From positions 1-64,000 of the forward strand of contig JAICHV010000011.1 of NCBI GenBank assembly GCA_025924715.1: a DNA stretch of 64,000 nt. The letters run 5' to 3'. Source of the stretch: Alphaproteobacteria bacterium (GTDB lineage: Bacteria > Pseudomonadota > Alphaproteobacteria > Micropepsales > Micropepsaceae). Of this stretch, positions 28,008-37,239 are shown piece by piece; position 1 is the first letter of the stretch; each line of letters opens with the position of its first letter. Both the position numbers and the translations under genes were made by a program. Under the pieces are notes generated by a model. That model made no database searches. It had not been told where the DNA came from and saw only the letters and a program-made list of their open reading frames with translations.

Positions 28008-29861
28008 ATGACCGAACTCAAGGCGCCCCCCGCCGACACCCTGACGCCGAAATTCATGACCGCCGTGATCACGGCCGTGGTGGTGATGGGTCTTTATTTC
28101 GGCCGGCCGGTGCTGATGCCGCTGGCTTTGGCGGTGCTGATGTCTTTCGCCCTGGGGCCGCTGGTGGGGCTGCTGCGGCGGGCGCATTTGGGGCATCTGC
28201 CGGCGGTGCTGCTCAGCCTTTTGGTGGCCTTGGTGCTGCTCACCGGGATCGGCATTTTCGTCGGCGCGCAGTTCGCCGGCCTGGCCCGCGACATTCCCTC
28301 TTATCAGAACAACATCGCCCATAAGATCGAATCGGTGCGCGGTTCGGCCACCGGCAACGCCACTTTTGCCCGTCTCAACCACACCATCGAGGCGCTTGCC
28401 GACCAGATCACCGGCACCCGTCCCAACACCCCCGGCACCGCCGGCGTCCCGGCCGAGGAAAAGCCGGTGCCGGTCGAAATCCGCGCCAGCAGCGTCGCCC
28501 CCTGGCAGATGGCGCAGGACATCCTGGGCCCGCTGCTGGAGCCATTGGGCCTGATCGCCCTGGTGCTGATATTTGTCGGCTTTATTTTGTTGCAGAAGGA
28601 CGATCTGCGCGACCGCTTTGTCCGCCTGGCGGGATCGCGCGACATGCAGCGCACCGCCGTGGCGCTGGACGAAGCCGCGGCGCGGCTGTCGCGCTATCTG
28701 TTCCTGCAGACCCTGATCAATAGCGGTTTCGGCCTCACCATGGGACTTGGGCTGTGGCTGATCGGCATCCCCAATTCCGGCTTATGGGGGCTGATCGGCA
28801 TGTTGTTCCGCTTCGTCCCTTATGTGGGCGTGCCCATCGCCTTTCTGTTTCCTGCCGTGCTGGCAGTGGCGGTCGATCCGGGCTGGTCGATGCTGCTTTG
28901 GACCATGGCGCTGTATGGCGGCGTCGAATTCGTGGTCGGCCAGGTGATCGAGCCTTTCGTCTATGGCCGCTCGATGGGGCTTTCGGCGGTGGCCGTGGTT
29001 GTCGCCTTGGTGTTCTGGACCTGGCTATGGGGCCCGGTCGGATTGCTGCTGTCGACGCCCCTGACCATGTGTTTCGTGGTGCTTGGCCGCCATGTCCAGG
29101 GCCTCAAATTCCTGGATGTGATGCTGGGCGATTCCCCGGCCCTGGCGATCGAGGAGAGCCTTTATTTGCGCATGCTGGGGGAGGATCCCGACGACGCCAC
29201 CGAGGACGCCGAGGAATTCCTGCGCAACAACGCGCTGTCGGTCTATTACGACGAGGTCGCAGCGCGCGCCCTGATGCTGGCCCAGGCCGATGTCAATCGC
29301 GGCGTGCTGGACGGTATGCGCCAGGCGCGCATCCGCGACGCCATCAAGGGCCTGATCGAAAATCTCGCCGACCGCAAGGATGAGGACGCCGCCAGCGCAT
29401 TTTCGGAATTGCCGGCCGCCTGGCACCAGATTCCGGTGCTCTGCGTTGCCGGCCGCGGGCCGCTGGACGAAGCCGCGGCGCTGCTGCTGGTCGACATGCT
29501 GCACAAATATGGCGTGGCGGCGCGGGTGGTGAACTCGGAGCAGATTTCCGCGGCGCAGATCGACAGCCTCGATGCCCAGGGGGTGCGGGTCGCCTGCCTC
29601 TCCTATCTGGAGCCGGGGACTTACAAGAATGCCCGCTATCAGGTGCGGCGCCTGCGCAAGCGCATGCCCGGCGTGCCGGTGATGGCGATCTTCTGGGGCC
29701 TGGGCAACGACCATTCGCGCTATCTCGACAGTGTCGAGGCGACCGAATGCGATGTGGTGACCACCGGCCTGAAAGAGACCATCCACCACATCCTGGCTTT
29801 TGCCCGGCGCGCGGGGCGGCCCGAAGCGGCGCGCCCGGTCGGCCAGGTGGCGGCCCCATGA
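28008..29861 (+). CDS. AI-2E family (PerM-like) permease with extra C-terminal soluble domain
   Basis: 617 aa. Residues about 15-365 are the AI-2E family transporter body: hydrophobic N-terminal helices, a soluble insertion, then the conserved MLFRFVPYVGVPIAFLFP and GQVIEPFVYGRSMGLS segments. About 240 further residues follow that the basic family lacks. They comprise a helical linker (EESLYLRMLGED to ENLADRKDED) and an alpha/beta domain with PVLCVAGRGPLDEAAALLL, GVRVACLSYLEPG and VPVMAIFWGLG. The latter resembles a Rossmann or B12-binding-like fold without the cobalamin histidine. Transport substrate is unknown. The stop overlaps cutA. Confidence 0.85.
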   Translation: MTELKAPPADTLTPKFMTAVITAVVVMGLYFGRPVLMPLALAVLMSFALGPLVGLLRRAHLGHLPAVLLSLLVALVLLTGIGIFVGAQFAGLARDIPSYQNNIAHKIESVRGSATGNATFARLNHTIEALADQITGTRPNTPGTAGVPAEEKPVPVEIRASSVAPWQMAQDILGPLLEPLGLIALVLIFVGFILLQKDDLRDRFVRLAGSRDMQRTAVALDEAAARLSRYLFLQTLINSGFGLTMGLGLWLIGIPNSGLWGLIGMLFRFVPYVGVPIAFLFPAVLAVAVDPGWSMLLWTMALYGGVEFVVGQVIEPFVYGRSMGLSAVAVVVALVFWTWLWGPVGLLLSTPLTMCFVVLGRHVQGLKFLDVMLGDSPALAIEESLYLRMLGEDPDDATEDAEEFLRNNALSVYYDEVAARALMLAQADVNRGVLDGMRQARIRDAIKGLIENLADRKDEDAASAFSELPAAWHQIPVLCVAGRGPLDEAAALLLVDMLHKYGVAARVVNSEQISAAQIDSLDAQGVRVACLSYLEPGTYKNARYQVRRLRKRMPGVPVMAIFWGLGNDHSRYLDSVEATECDVVTTGLKETIHHILAFARRAGRPEAARPVGQVAAP

Positions 29862-30181
29862 GCGCCGGCGATTACGGCATGCTGCTCACCACCATGCCCA
29901 ACGCCGATGCGGCGCGGTCACTGGCGCGCAGCCTGGTCGAGGAACAGCTTGCCGCTTGTGTGCAGCTGGCCGGAATCGAAAGTTTCTATTCCTGGGAAGG
30001 AAAGATCAACAACGAGCCCGAAACCCTGCTCTTGATCAAGACCCGCAGCGCCCTGTTCGACGCCGCCATCGCCCGCATCAAGACGCTGCATCCCTATAGC
30101 GTGCCGGAAATCGTCGCCACGCCGTTTGCGGCGGGATCCAAGGATTATTTCGCCTGGATCGCGCAAAACACCGGCACATAA
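29858..30181 (+). CDS. cutA: Divalent cation tolerance protein CutA
   Basis: 107 aa from the ATG at 29858, which overlaps the stop of the permease. The CutA fold is clear: LLTTMPNADAARSLARSLVEEQLAACVQL, then SFYSWEGKI and HPYSVPEIVATP. These form trimers; a role in copper or other metal tolerance is the usual assignment, though mechanism is poorly defined. Confidence 0.93.
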   Translation: MSAGDYGMLLTTMPNADAARSLARSLVEEQLAACVQLAGIESFYSWEGKINNEPETLLLIKTRSALFDAAIARIKTLHPYSVPEIVATPFAAGSKDYFAWIAQNTGT

Positions 30182-30195
30182 AGGGCGGAGCCGTT

Positions 30196-30561
30196 CTAGC
30201 TGGCGATCCGCTCGCACCAGAATTGTTTGAGAAAATCCAGCGCCGGATCGACGATCTGCTCGACGGCGAAACTGCGATGAAAGCTCAGCCCCGCCTGATA
30301 TTGCGACGACCATGCCACCCGCGCTTCGTGGATAAGATGGCTGGCGATGTCGATGAAATAGAAATTGCCCGGCAGCATGCTGTTGCGGGAAAAAGCGATT
30401 CGGGCCCCGGTGGCGCTGAGATCGCGGATGCTGCAGGCCAAGAGCCCGCGGCCTTGGTCGTAAACCGCATAGCCCGGTGACAGCACGCGCCGGCGTTTGT
30501 TCGGGCGGCGCTCGGCCTGCGCCTCGATGTGATATCCGGCCCGCTCGATAAAATCGTCCAT
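30196..30561 (-). CDS. PilZ domain protein
   Basis: 121 aa from the ATG at 30561, preceded by a G-rich ribosome site. The c-di-GMP binding signature is present: an ERRPNKRRR arginine cluster and DLSATGARI, i.e. RxxxR and D/NxSxxG. The rest is the PilZ beta barrel. Likely a stand-alone c-di-GMP receptor; the output partner is not visible. Convergent with cutA. Confidence 0.88.
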   Translation of the reverse strand: MDDFIERAGYHIEAQAERRPNKRRRVLSPGYAVYDQGRGLLACSIRDLSATGARIAFSRNSMLPGNFYFIDIASHLIHEARVAWSSQYQAGLSFHRSFAVEQIVDPALDFLKQFWCERIAS

Positions 30562-30792
30562 GCCGCCCCCCGGCCTTTCGCAAAGCCTAGGCCTATGGCG
30601 GTTAAGGAAGCCTGATTTGATGCCCGCGTTTTTCGGGTATCGGGGCAATCCTGTGGGCAAGAAATGGGCGCTCCCAATCGCACTTCGGCGCGGGATTTCA
30701 TGACGAATTTGTCATAGGGGGGCGACACCTGTTCATCCTGGGTTTAACTTGGGCCAATCACATTGGTGACGACGGATTTGGCGGGAGATGCC

Positions 30793-32226
30793 ATGTCGCT
30801 GGAAGGATCGATTGCCGTAAACCGCTTCGGGCTGGGCGGACGCCCGGGGGAATTGGAGCAAGCCAGCCGCGACCCCAAGGCCTGGTTGACCGCCCAGATC
30901 GCCCCGGCTGAACAGCCACGCAAACCGGGCGGGACAGCGTTTCCCAATGGCGCCGAGCTGGTGCGTGACCTGGTTGCCTATCGCCGGCAGCGCCAGCAGA
31001 TGAAGAAGGCGCAGGACGCAGACTTGAAAGCCTTCGTCCAGCAGCAGCGCCAGGTGTTGATCGACGAAATGTCCGCGCGCTTCGATCTGGGCTTCAAAAG
31101 CCAGCGCCCCTTTGCCGAACGGCTGGTCTGGTTCTGGTCCAATCATTTCACGATTTCGACCCAGAATGCCGGCACGGCCAGTCTTGCGGGCGCCTATGAG
31201 CGCGAGGCCATCCGGCCTTTCATTGCCGGAAAATTCGAGGACATGCTGCTGGCCGTGGCCACTCATCCGGCCATGCTGATCTATCTCAACAACGCGCAAT
31301 CCATCGGCCCCGACTCGCCCGCCGGCGAGTTGGCCAAACGCGGTCTGAATGAGAATTTCGGCCGCGAATTGATGGAGCTGTATTCGCTTGGGGTGGATGG
31401 CGGCTACACCCAGGCGGACGTCATCGCCTTGGCCAAGCTTTTGACCGGCTGGAGCATCGACACCGGCCAAGCGGCGGGGCGGCGGGGACGGCTCATGCCG
31501 GCAGTTTTCACCAGGGACGATCTGCCGAACGATGCGGGCGTGTCCGGCGGCTTTCGCTATTTTCCCAACCGGCATGAGCCGGGCCCCTTTGCTTTGCGCG
31601 GCAAGACCTATCCCGATGGTTTTGCCGGGGGCCGCGCCGCCATTCACGATCTTGCCCATGATCCCGCCACGGCGCATTTCATCGCCCAAAAATTCGCGGT
31701 GCATTTCATCGCAGATAAACCACCCGCCGCTTCCGTGGCGCGGCTGGAAAAAACCTTTCGCGATACAGGCGGCGACCTGAAGGCGCTGGCCGTGGCGGTG
31801 GTTGAGGATCCCGCCGCCTGGGCGCCGGGGCCAGGCAAGATGCGAGCGCCGGTGGAATTTGTCACCGCCTCCTACCGTTTGCTTGATTTGCCCCAAACCG
31901 AAAATGCCCAGCGCCAGACTTTGGCGGCGATGCAGGCTTGCCGCCTGATGGGCCAATTTCCCATGGCGGCGCCTTCGCCAAAGGGCTGGTCCGATCAGTC
32001 CCAGGACTGGTCGGGCGCCGATGCCGTGCTGTCGCGCATCGCCTTCGCCCGGCAACTGGCGTCGCGCCTGCCCCAGGCATTTTCCATGCCCCAAATCACG
32101 CAATTGGCGAAAGGCGCGCTGGGCCCGCGCCTTTCCGCCGCCACCGGCGCCGCCATGACTCATGCCGGCAACCCAAGTGAAGCGCTGGCCCTTCTGGTTG
32201 CCAGTCCCGAATTTCAACGCAGGTGA
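30793..32226 (+). CDS. DUF1800 family protein
   Basis: 477 aa from the ATG at 30793, which has GGGAG upstream. DUF1800 features: AVNRFGLGGRPGE at the start, RLVWFWSNHFTIS near residue 115, NFGRELMELYSLGVDGGYTQ near 195, and HPATAHFIA-like HDPATAHFIAQKFAVHFI near 300. These proteins occur paired with DUF1501 proteins; their function is unknown, with suggestions of envelope or polymer-related roles. The next gene begins in the stop region, so the pair is co-translated. Confidence 0.9.
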   Translation: MSLEGSIAVNRFGLGGRPGELEQASRDPKAWLTAQIAPAEQPRKPGGTAFPNGAELVRDLVAYRRQRQQMKKAQDADLKAFVQQQRQVLIDEMSARFDLGFKSQRPFAERLVWFWSNHFTISTQNAGTASLAGAYEREAIRPFIAGKFEDMLLAVATHPAMLIYLNNAQSIGPDSPAGELAKRGLNENFGRELMELYSLGVDGGYTQADVIALAKLLTGWSIDTGQAAGRRGRLMPAVFTRDDLPNDAGVSGGFRYFPNRHEPGPFALRGKTYPDGFAGGRAAIHDLAHDPATAHFIAQKFAVHFIADKPPAASVARLEKTFRDTGGDLKALAVAVVEDPAAWAPGPGKMRAPVEFVTASYRLLDLPQTENAQRQTLAAMQACRLMGQFPMAAPSPKGWSDQSQDWSGADAVLSRIAFARQLASRLPQAFSMPQITQLAKGALGPRLSAATGAAMTHAGNPSEALALLVASPEFQRR

Positions 32227-32231
32227 TCGCC

Positions 32232-33452
32232 ATGGATAGGATTGCTGCCTCGCGCCGTTCGCTGCTCAAAGGATTGAGCGCTACCGCCGGGTTATGTCTA
32301 TGGGATGCGCCCCTGCACGCGGCTTTCGCAGCGATGCCGGGCGACCGGCGGTTGGTGGTGGTGATTTTGCGCGGCGCCGTCGATGGCCTGGCCGCCGTCC
32401 CCCCGCATGGCGACAAGGATTATGCCGCGACGCGCGGCGTGCTGGCCCTGAGCACGGACGGCACGGCGCCCCTGCACGACTTGGACGGCATGTTCGGCCT
32501 GCATCCGGCCCTGGCGAATATGAAATCCCTGTACGACGCCAAGGAATTGATCGCATTCCAGAACATCTGTTCGCCCTATCGCAATCGTTCGCATTTCGAG
32601 GGCCAGAATGTGCTGGAGACGGGCGGCGCCCGGCCCCATGTGATCAGCGATGGATGGCTTAACCGCGCCTTGGCACCGATGGGTCTTGCGGATGGCGCTC
32701 ATGCCCTGGCCGTGGCGCAAACGCCGCCTTTGCTGCTCACCGGACCCGCGCGCGCCACCAGTTGGATGCCGGCCTCACTGCCGACGCCCGACGCGGCGTT
32801 TTTGGCGCAGGTCAAATTGTTATATGCGGGCGATCCCTCGCTCTCCCACGCGCTGGACGACGCGCTGTCGCTACAAAGTGCTGCCATGGTGGCCTCGGAC
32901 GATCCTTCCGACAAGAAAATGGGACCCGGCAATGCCGCCAATCTGACGCCTTTGTTTGCCGGTGCCGGACGGCTGTTGGCATCGGCGGGCGGGCCACGGG
33001 TGGCCGTGCTCGATATCAGCGGCTGGGATACGCATATCAATGAAGGCGCGGCCGCGGGGGCGCTGGCGCGGCGATTGGCGGCCCTCGATGGCGGGCTGGA
33101 CGCGATGAAAGCCGCGTTGGGTCCGGTGTGGGGCAAGACCGCGATCGTCATGGCGACGGAGTTCGGCCGCACGGTGCGGCCCAATGGCAATGGCGGCACC
33201 GATCACGGCACCGGCGGCGCAAGTTTCCTCCTAGGCGGCGCTGTGGCGGGCGGCCATGTCCGCGCCGAATGGACCGGCCTTTCAACTGCGGCGCTGCAGG
33301 ACGGGCGCGATCAGCCGCCGCGAACGGATCTGCGCAGCCTGTTCAAAGGCATCTTGGCCGAACATATGGGCGTGCCGGCATCTGCCTTGAACGGCGCAGT
33401 CTTTCCCGACAGCGCCAACGCGCCGGCAATGACGGGGCTTATCCGGGCTTAA
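32232..33452 (+). CDS. DUF1501 family protein with Tat signal
   Basis: 406 aa from the ATG at 32232, which has AGGTGA six bases upstream; a GTG at 32223 overlapping the previous stop is an alternative. A twin-arginine leader (SRRSLLKGLSATAGL) predicts folded export by Tat. The body is sulfatase/alkaline-phosphatase-like: VVVILRGAVDGLAAVPP, NRSHFEGQNVLETG, VLDISGWDTHINEG and TEFGRTVRPNGNGGTDHGTGG. Its partner DUF1800 lies immediately upstream. Enzyme activity is unproven. Confidence 0.9.
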   Translation: MDRIAASRRSLLKGLSATAGLCLWDAPLHAAFAAMPGDRRLVVVILRGAVDGLAAVPPHGDKDYAATRGVLALSTDGTAPLHDLDGMFGLHPALANMKSLYDAKELIAFQNICSPYRNRSHFEGQNVLETGGARPHVISDGWLNRALAPMGLADGAHALAVAQTPPLLLTGPARATSWMPASLPTPDAAFLAQVKLLYAGDPSLSHALDDALSLQSAAMVASDDPSDKKMGPGNAANLTPLFAGAGRLLASAGGPRVAVLDISGWDTHINEGAAAGALARRLAALDGGLDAMKAALGPVWGKTAIVMATEFGRTVRPNGNGGTDHGTGGASFLLGGAVAGGHVRAEWTGLSTAALQDGRDQPPRTDLRSLFKGILAEHMGVPASALNGAVFPDSANAPAMTGLIRA

Positions 33453-33484
33453 GACCGCGGGGGTATTTCCTGCTTCGTGGGTAA

Positions 33485-33561
<77 letters not shown>

Positions 33562-33600
33562 TTGCGCCTATTCTAGGACAAAATCGGCGGGAAATTGATA

Positions 33601-33697
33601 CCACCCTCCCCTTGAGAGGTCCGAAGGACGGGCGCGCGGCCAAGCGCGCCCAGTGGGGTCGCAAAATCGTGCGTAGCGCGATTTTCGGGGAGGGTGG
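33601..33697. repeat. 97-base inverted-repeat element with nested hairpins
   Basis: Ends are perfect 11-base inverted repeats, CCACCCTCCCC (33601-33611) and GGGGAGGGTGG (33687-33697). Inside are two more perfect stems: GGGCGCGC/GCGCGCCC (33630-33651) and AAAATCG/CGATTTT (33663-33685). It looks like a small dispersed intergenic element (RIME/MITE-like), lying between tRNA-Arg and the NDUFS4 gene. Confidence 0.75.
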
Positions 33698-33715
33698 AAG
33701 GTGGAGCGCCCCCCT

Positions 33716-34021
33716 TTAATGCGACCAGGGTTGCTTGCGGTCGAAGCGGAAATTGTCGGAATAGGATTTTGGTCTGGGCTTGGGGGCGTGGGGCTCGAAC
33801 ACCTGATAGGCGATGTCATGCGCCTTCGCATAGGCCACCGCTTCCTCGCAACTGTCGAATTCCAGCACCACTTGCTGGCGCATGTCGTCGGAACTGGTCC
33901 AGCCCATCAGCGGGTCGATATGGCGGGGGCGTTCGGGTTCATATTCCAGCAGCCATTGCTTGGTGCGGGCCCTGCCCGATTGCATGGCGTTCTTGGCCGG
34001 TTTGAAAATACGCGCGCGCAT
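33716..34021 (-). CDS. ETC complex I subunit (NDUFS4/ETC-1 family)
   Basis: 101 aa from the ATG at 34021. The frame extends upstream only across the tRNA-Pro gene, so this start is right. Family features: MRARIFKPAKNAMQSGRA, then WLLEYEPERPRHIDPLMGWTSS and EEAVAYAKAHDIAYQVFEP. It is the small accessory subunit of NADH:ubiquinone oxidoreductase that alphaproteobacteria share with mitochondria (18 kDa, NDUFS4), bound near the NADH-oxidising N module. Confidence 0.95.
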   Translation of the reverse strand: MRARIFKPAKNAMQSGRARTKQWLLEYEPERPRHIDPLMGWTSSDDMRQQVVLEFDSCEEAVAYAKAHDIAYQVFEPHAPKPRPKSYSDNFRFDRKQPWSH

Positions 34022-34043
34022 CAACTTGTCCTTTTTGCCCGGC

Positions 34044-34120
34044 TGGTCGGAGCGGTGTGATTCGAACACACGACCCTCTGCTCCCAAAGCAGATGCGCTA
34101 CCAGGCTGCGCTACGCTCCG
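34044..34120 (-). tRNA. tRNA-Pro (anticodon TGG)
   Basis: 77 bases with encoded CCA. Acceptor CGGAGCG pairs with CGCTCCG; anticodon stem TCTGC/GCAGA encloses TTTGGGA, giving TGG (reads CCA). The T arm has TTCGAAT. Transcribed towards the NDUFS4 gene, 22 bases from its ATG, so the two may be co-transcribed. Confidence 0.96.
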
Positions 34121-34305
34121 ATTTGCTCGGCCATCGGCCAAGAAAAGCCAGGTCGTCCTTGCCGTTACGGGGGGCTAAATGGCCGGTTTGACCAGGACCC
34201 GTCAAGCCACAAGAGGGTCGCAGACAGGCCTTGCCCGAAAGGCGGGCAAAATCACGGCTGGAGCGTTAGTGTTTTCCGGAACCAGATCGAGGAACCGAGG
34301 GTGCC

Positions 34306-35073
34306 ATGGCAAGGGTTTTGATCACCGGTTCGTCCGATGGCCTGGGCCTGCTCGCCGGCCGGCAGCTGGCCGCGCAAGGTCACAAGGTTGTCCTTCATGC
34401 CCGCAGCGAGGCGCGGGCGCAGGCGGCGCGGGGCAAGCTTGCCGATTGCGAAGCGGTCGTCATCGGCGACGTCGCCACCTTGGCGGCGATGCGCTCGGTT
34501 GCCGATCAGGCCAATGCGCTGGGGCGCTTCGACGCCGTGATCCACAATGTGGCGATCGGTTACACCGAAAGCGGGCGGCATGAGACGGAAGACGGCATGA
34601 CGCAGATTTTCGCCGTCAACGTCGCCGCGCCTTACGTCTTGACCGCCTGTATCGATCGCCCGGCGCGGCTGATCTATCTGAGCTCGGGCATGCACCGGCA
34701 AGGAAATCCCGATCTCGACGACGCCCAGTGGAAAAAGCGCCGCTGGAACGCATCGCAAGCTTACGCCGACACCAAATTGCACGACACCATCCTGGCGATG
34801 GCGCTGGCCCGCCGCTGGCCTGAGGTACTGGTCAATGCGGTCGATCCCGGCTGGGTGCCGACAAAGATGGGCGGGCGCGGCGCCCCGGACGATCTGGACC
34901 AGGGCGCCGAGACCCAGGCCTGGCTGGCGGTGAGCGAGGAGCCCGCGGCGCGGGTAAGCGGGGGTTATTTCCACCACCGGCGGCGCGCCAAGATGGCGCC
35001 GGCGGCTGAGGACGAAGCGGTGCAGGACCGGCTGCTGGCTTATCTGGCGCAGCTTTGCGGCATCGCCATCTGA
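34306..35073 (+). CDS. Short-chain dehydrogenase/reductase family protein
   Basis: 255 aa Rossmann protein. The NAD(P) loop is TGSSDGLG near residue 9; NVAIGY stands for the NNAG region; the catalytic tyrosine and lysine lie in YADTK near residue 160 after LIYLSSGMH. The late PGWVPTKMGG is typical of the SDR subgroup that includes retinol-dehydrogenase-like oxidoreductases. Substrate unknown. A GAGG-rich ribosome site precedes the ATG. Confidence 0.88.
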   Translation: MARVLITGSSDGLGLLAGRQLAAQGHKVVLHARSEARAQAARGKLADCEAVVIGDVATLAAMRSVADQANALGRFDAVIHNVAIGYTESGRHETEDGMTQIFAVNVAAPYVLTACIDRPARLIYLSSGMHRQGNPDLDDAQWKKRRWNASQAYADTKLHDTILAMALARRWPEVLVNAVDPGWVPTKMGGRGAPDDLDQGAETQAWLAVSEEPAARVSGGYFHHRRRAKMAPAAEDEAVQDRLLAYLAQLCGIAI

Positions 35074-35081
35074 GCAAAGTT

Positions 35082-35888
35082 TCAGGGAGGGGAAAAACGC
35101 CCGGCGAACATCACCGGCCATTGCTTGCCGGTGAGATAGAATTGCTTATGCGCCCCATCCCAGGCGATGCCGTTGAGGACGAAATTGGCATCGGCGCCGA
35201 TGGCGGCACGGTCCGCCGGCGTCAGGCGGCCCCATAAATCCGTCAGCTGGGCCCGCGCCTCGACACAGCCGCTGACCGGATCGATCCGCACCACATCGGG
35301 GGTCTCGAAAATATTGGCGTAGATTTTGCCATCCACCCATTCCAGCTCATTGATCATCGGCAGTGGATCGGCGCCCTGGCGCACCGCCACGGTATGGAGG
35401 GTGGCGAAATTCTTGGGATCGGCGAAGGTCAAACGGTTGCTGCCGTCGCTATAGACCAAAGTATTGGCCCCCGGAATATGCGTCAGGCCCCAGCCTTCGT
35501 CGTCATTGCGCATGCTGCGCAGCAACTCGCCCTTCAGGTCGTAAACGAAGACCACATGATCCTTCCAGCTCAACTGGTAGATCTGGTCGTTCACGATGGT
35601 GAGGCCCTCGCCGAAGAATTTCTCTCCGAAATCGGCGACGGTGGTGACCTTTCCACCCGGGGCAATGCGCATCAGGCGCGAGCCGCCGAACATCGAGCCG
35701 GTGCTCTCGTAAATATCCGCCCCATGCACCTCGAAGCCTTCGGTGAAACCCAGCCGGCTCAGCCTGATGGTGCGGCCGACGGTGAATTTCATGGCTTTGG
35801 GCGCCGGGCAGTCGGCCGCCTGGACGGGCGCAGCGGCCAGGGCAAGGGCCAAGGCCAGCAAAGATGCGAAAAAGTGAGAGCGGAACAT
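35082..35888 (-). CDS. Secreted glutaminyl-peptide cyclotransferase (plant-type, beta-propeller)
   Basis: 268 aa with a clear signal peptide (FASLLALALALAAAPVQAA). The mature protein matches the plant/bacterial glutaminyl cyclase family (PF05096 type), which forms N-terminal pyroglutamate. Landmarks are LGFTEGFEVHG, YQLSWKDHVVFVYD, DDEGWGLTH, INELEWVDGKIYANIFETPDVV and FVLNGIAWDG. It converges on the SDR gene with an eight-base gap. Confidence 0.9.
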   Translation of the reverse strand: MFRSHFFASLLALALALAAAPVQAADCPAPKAMKFTVGRTIRLSRLGFTEGFEVHGADIYESTGSMFGGSRLMRIAPGGKVTTVADFGEKFFGEGLTIVNDQIYQLSWKDHVVFVYDLKGELLRSMRNDDEGWGLTHIPGANTLVYSDGSNRLTFADPKNFATLHTVAVRQGADPLPMINELEWVDGKIYANIFETPDVVRIDPVSGCVEARAQLTDLWGRLTPADRAAIGADANFVLNGIAWDGAHKQFYLTGKQWPVMFAGRFSPP

Positions 35889-35935
35889 GCGCGACTATCC
35901 CATGGCGCGATGCAAAATCAATGCGCCAAACAGGC

Positions 35936-36478
35936 CTAGTCGTCCAACAAGGTGATCTCTGCCGCCAATTCGCCCTTGGGGCCGTCGCCGGTGCGGATCA
36001 TGACCCGCTGGCCCTCGCGCAATTCGGCAATGCCGCCGCGGCGCAGGGTTTCCATATGCACGAAGATGTCGGGCGAGCCGGGGCCGCGCGAAACAAAGCC
36101 ATAGCCCTTGGCGCGGTTGAACCACTTTACGGTGCCCTCGAAACTGGGACCGCGCGGTTCGGCGGTGTAGCGGGCCATGCGGCCCTCCTGGGCCGGCATC
36201 ATCTGGGCGGTGGAATTGTCGACTGAGATCAGCCGGCTGGCTTGGAGGCCGCGCGGCCCCTGCACCACCTCGCAAACAACCTGGGCGCCCTCCTGCACCA
36301 GCTTGACGCCCGATTGGCGCACGCAGTTCTGATGCAGCAGGACATCCTCGCCTTGCGCCAGGGTGATGAAGCCATAGCCCTTGGTGAAATCGAACCATTT
36401 GATTTGGCCGGCGCGCGTCTCGGCCCGCTGTTCGGGCCCTCCATGCTGCCTGGGTGACGGATCCGCGTCACGCTCCAT
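35936..36478 (-). CDS. Cold-shock domain protein with two CSDs
   Basis: 180 aa from the ATG at 36478, which has AAGGA about ten bases upstream. Two cold-shock domains: the first has [15 protein letters not shown] and VLLHQNCV, the second [15 protein letters not shown] and DIFVHMETL, i.e. RNP1 and RNP2 in both. A flexible Pro/Gln/Arg linker lies between. Such double-CSD proteins are characteristic of alphaproteobacteria and bind single-stranded RNA or DNA. Divergent from coxG, with a 191-base gap. Confidence 0.92.
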   Translation of the reverse strand: MERDADPSPRQHGGPEQRAETRAGQIKWFDFTKGYGFITLAQGEDVLLHQNCVRQSGVKLVQEGAQVVCEVVQGPRGLQASRLISVDNSTAQMMPAQEGRMARYTAEPRGPSFEGTVKWFNRAKGYGFVSRGPGSPDIFVHMETLRRGGIAELREGQRVMIRTGDGPKGELAAEITLLDD

Positions 36479-36669
36479 GACAAAACTATCCTTCCGAGCG
36501 GGCTTGGCCCGGGCCGCTACAGCCTGTTGCAAGGCCCGAAGCTGACATAAAGCTCGGCCGGTGTCCTGCGCGAATCCTGTAAAGAACCTGCGAAATTCTT
36601 GTAAAGACAACGGAACCGCGCGGAGATCATGGTCTGGTCAAAAATTTCACAGCGCTCTAGGAACGATCC

Positions 36670-37239
36670 ATGGAATTCACCGGCCGATATTTTATCGCCG
36701 CGCCACCCCAGGCAGTCTGGGATGGTTTGTTCGATCCTTCGATCTTGAAAGCCTGTATTCCAGGCTGCGAGGCACTGGAGCAAACCGGCGCCAGCGATTT
36801 CGCCGCGCGGGTGGGCGTCAAGATCGGGCCGATGAAAGCCAGCTTCCAAGGCAAGGTGACACTGCGCGAGCAGGAGCCGCCGCGGCGCTGCGTCTTGGCC
36901 GGCGAAGGCCAGGGGGGCGCCGCCGGTTTTGCCCAGGGGGAAGCCACGGTATTGCTGGCGCCGGCCGAAGGGGGCACCGAGCTTCGCTACAGCGCCCGCG
37001 CCCAAGTCGGCGGCAAGCTTGCCCAGATCGGCCAACGGCTGATCGACGCCGCCGCGCGTCAGCTTGCCGACCAGTTCTTTGCCCGTTTTTCGCAGGCCGT
37101 GGCGCCGCCCAGTCTGCCGCCGAGCGCAGCGGCGCCCGGTGTCTCCAGCCGTCCCGATACCGCCAGCCCGCTAATCTGGATGACAGGCTTGGCCGCGGTG
37201 GTGATAATCCTGGGTTTGATGCTCATGGTGGTCCGATGA
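36670..37239 (+). CDS. coxG: CoxG family SRPBCC protein with C-terminal membrane anchor
   Basis: 189 aa. The START/SRPBCC body ([41 protein letters not shown]) is the carbon-monoxide-dehydrogenase subunit G family. The last 25 residues ([20 protein letters not shown]) form a membrane anchor; CoxG of Oligotropha recruits CO dehydrogenase to the cytoplasmic membrane. It is the first gene of a tightly coupled operon. Its stop overlaps the coxS ATG. Confidence 0.92.
   Translation: MEFTGRYFIAAPPQAVWDGLFDPSILKACIPGCEALEQTGASDFAARVGVKIGPMKASFQGKVTLREQEPPRRCVLAGEGQGGAAGFAQGEATVLLAPAEGGTELRYSARAQVGGKLAQIGQRLIDAAARQLADQFFARFSQAVAPPSLPPSAAAPGVSSRPDTASPLIWMTGLAAVVIILGLMLMVVR

Noticed and set aside
33882-34178. 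Frame containing RCDSNTRPSAPKADALPGC
   Set aside because: Reads across tRNA-Pro antisense; another standard tRNA artefact.
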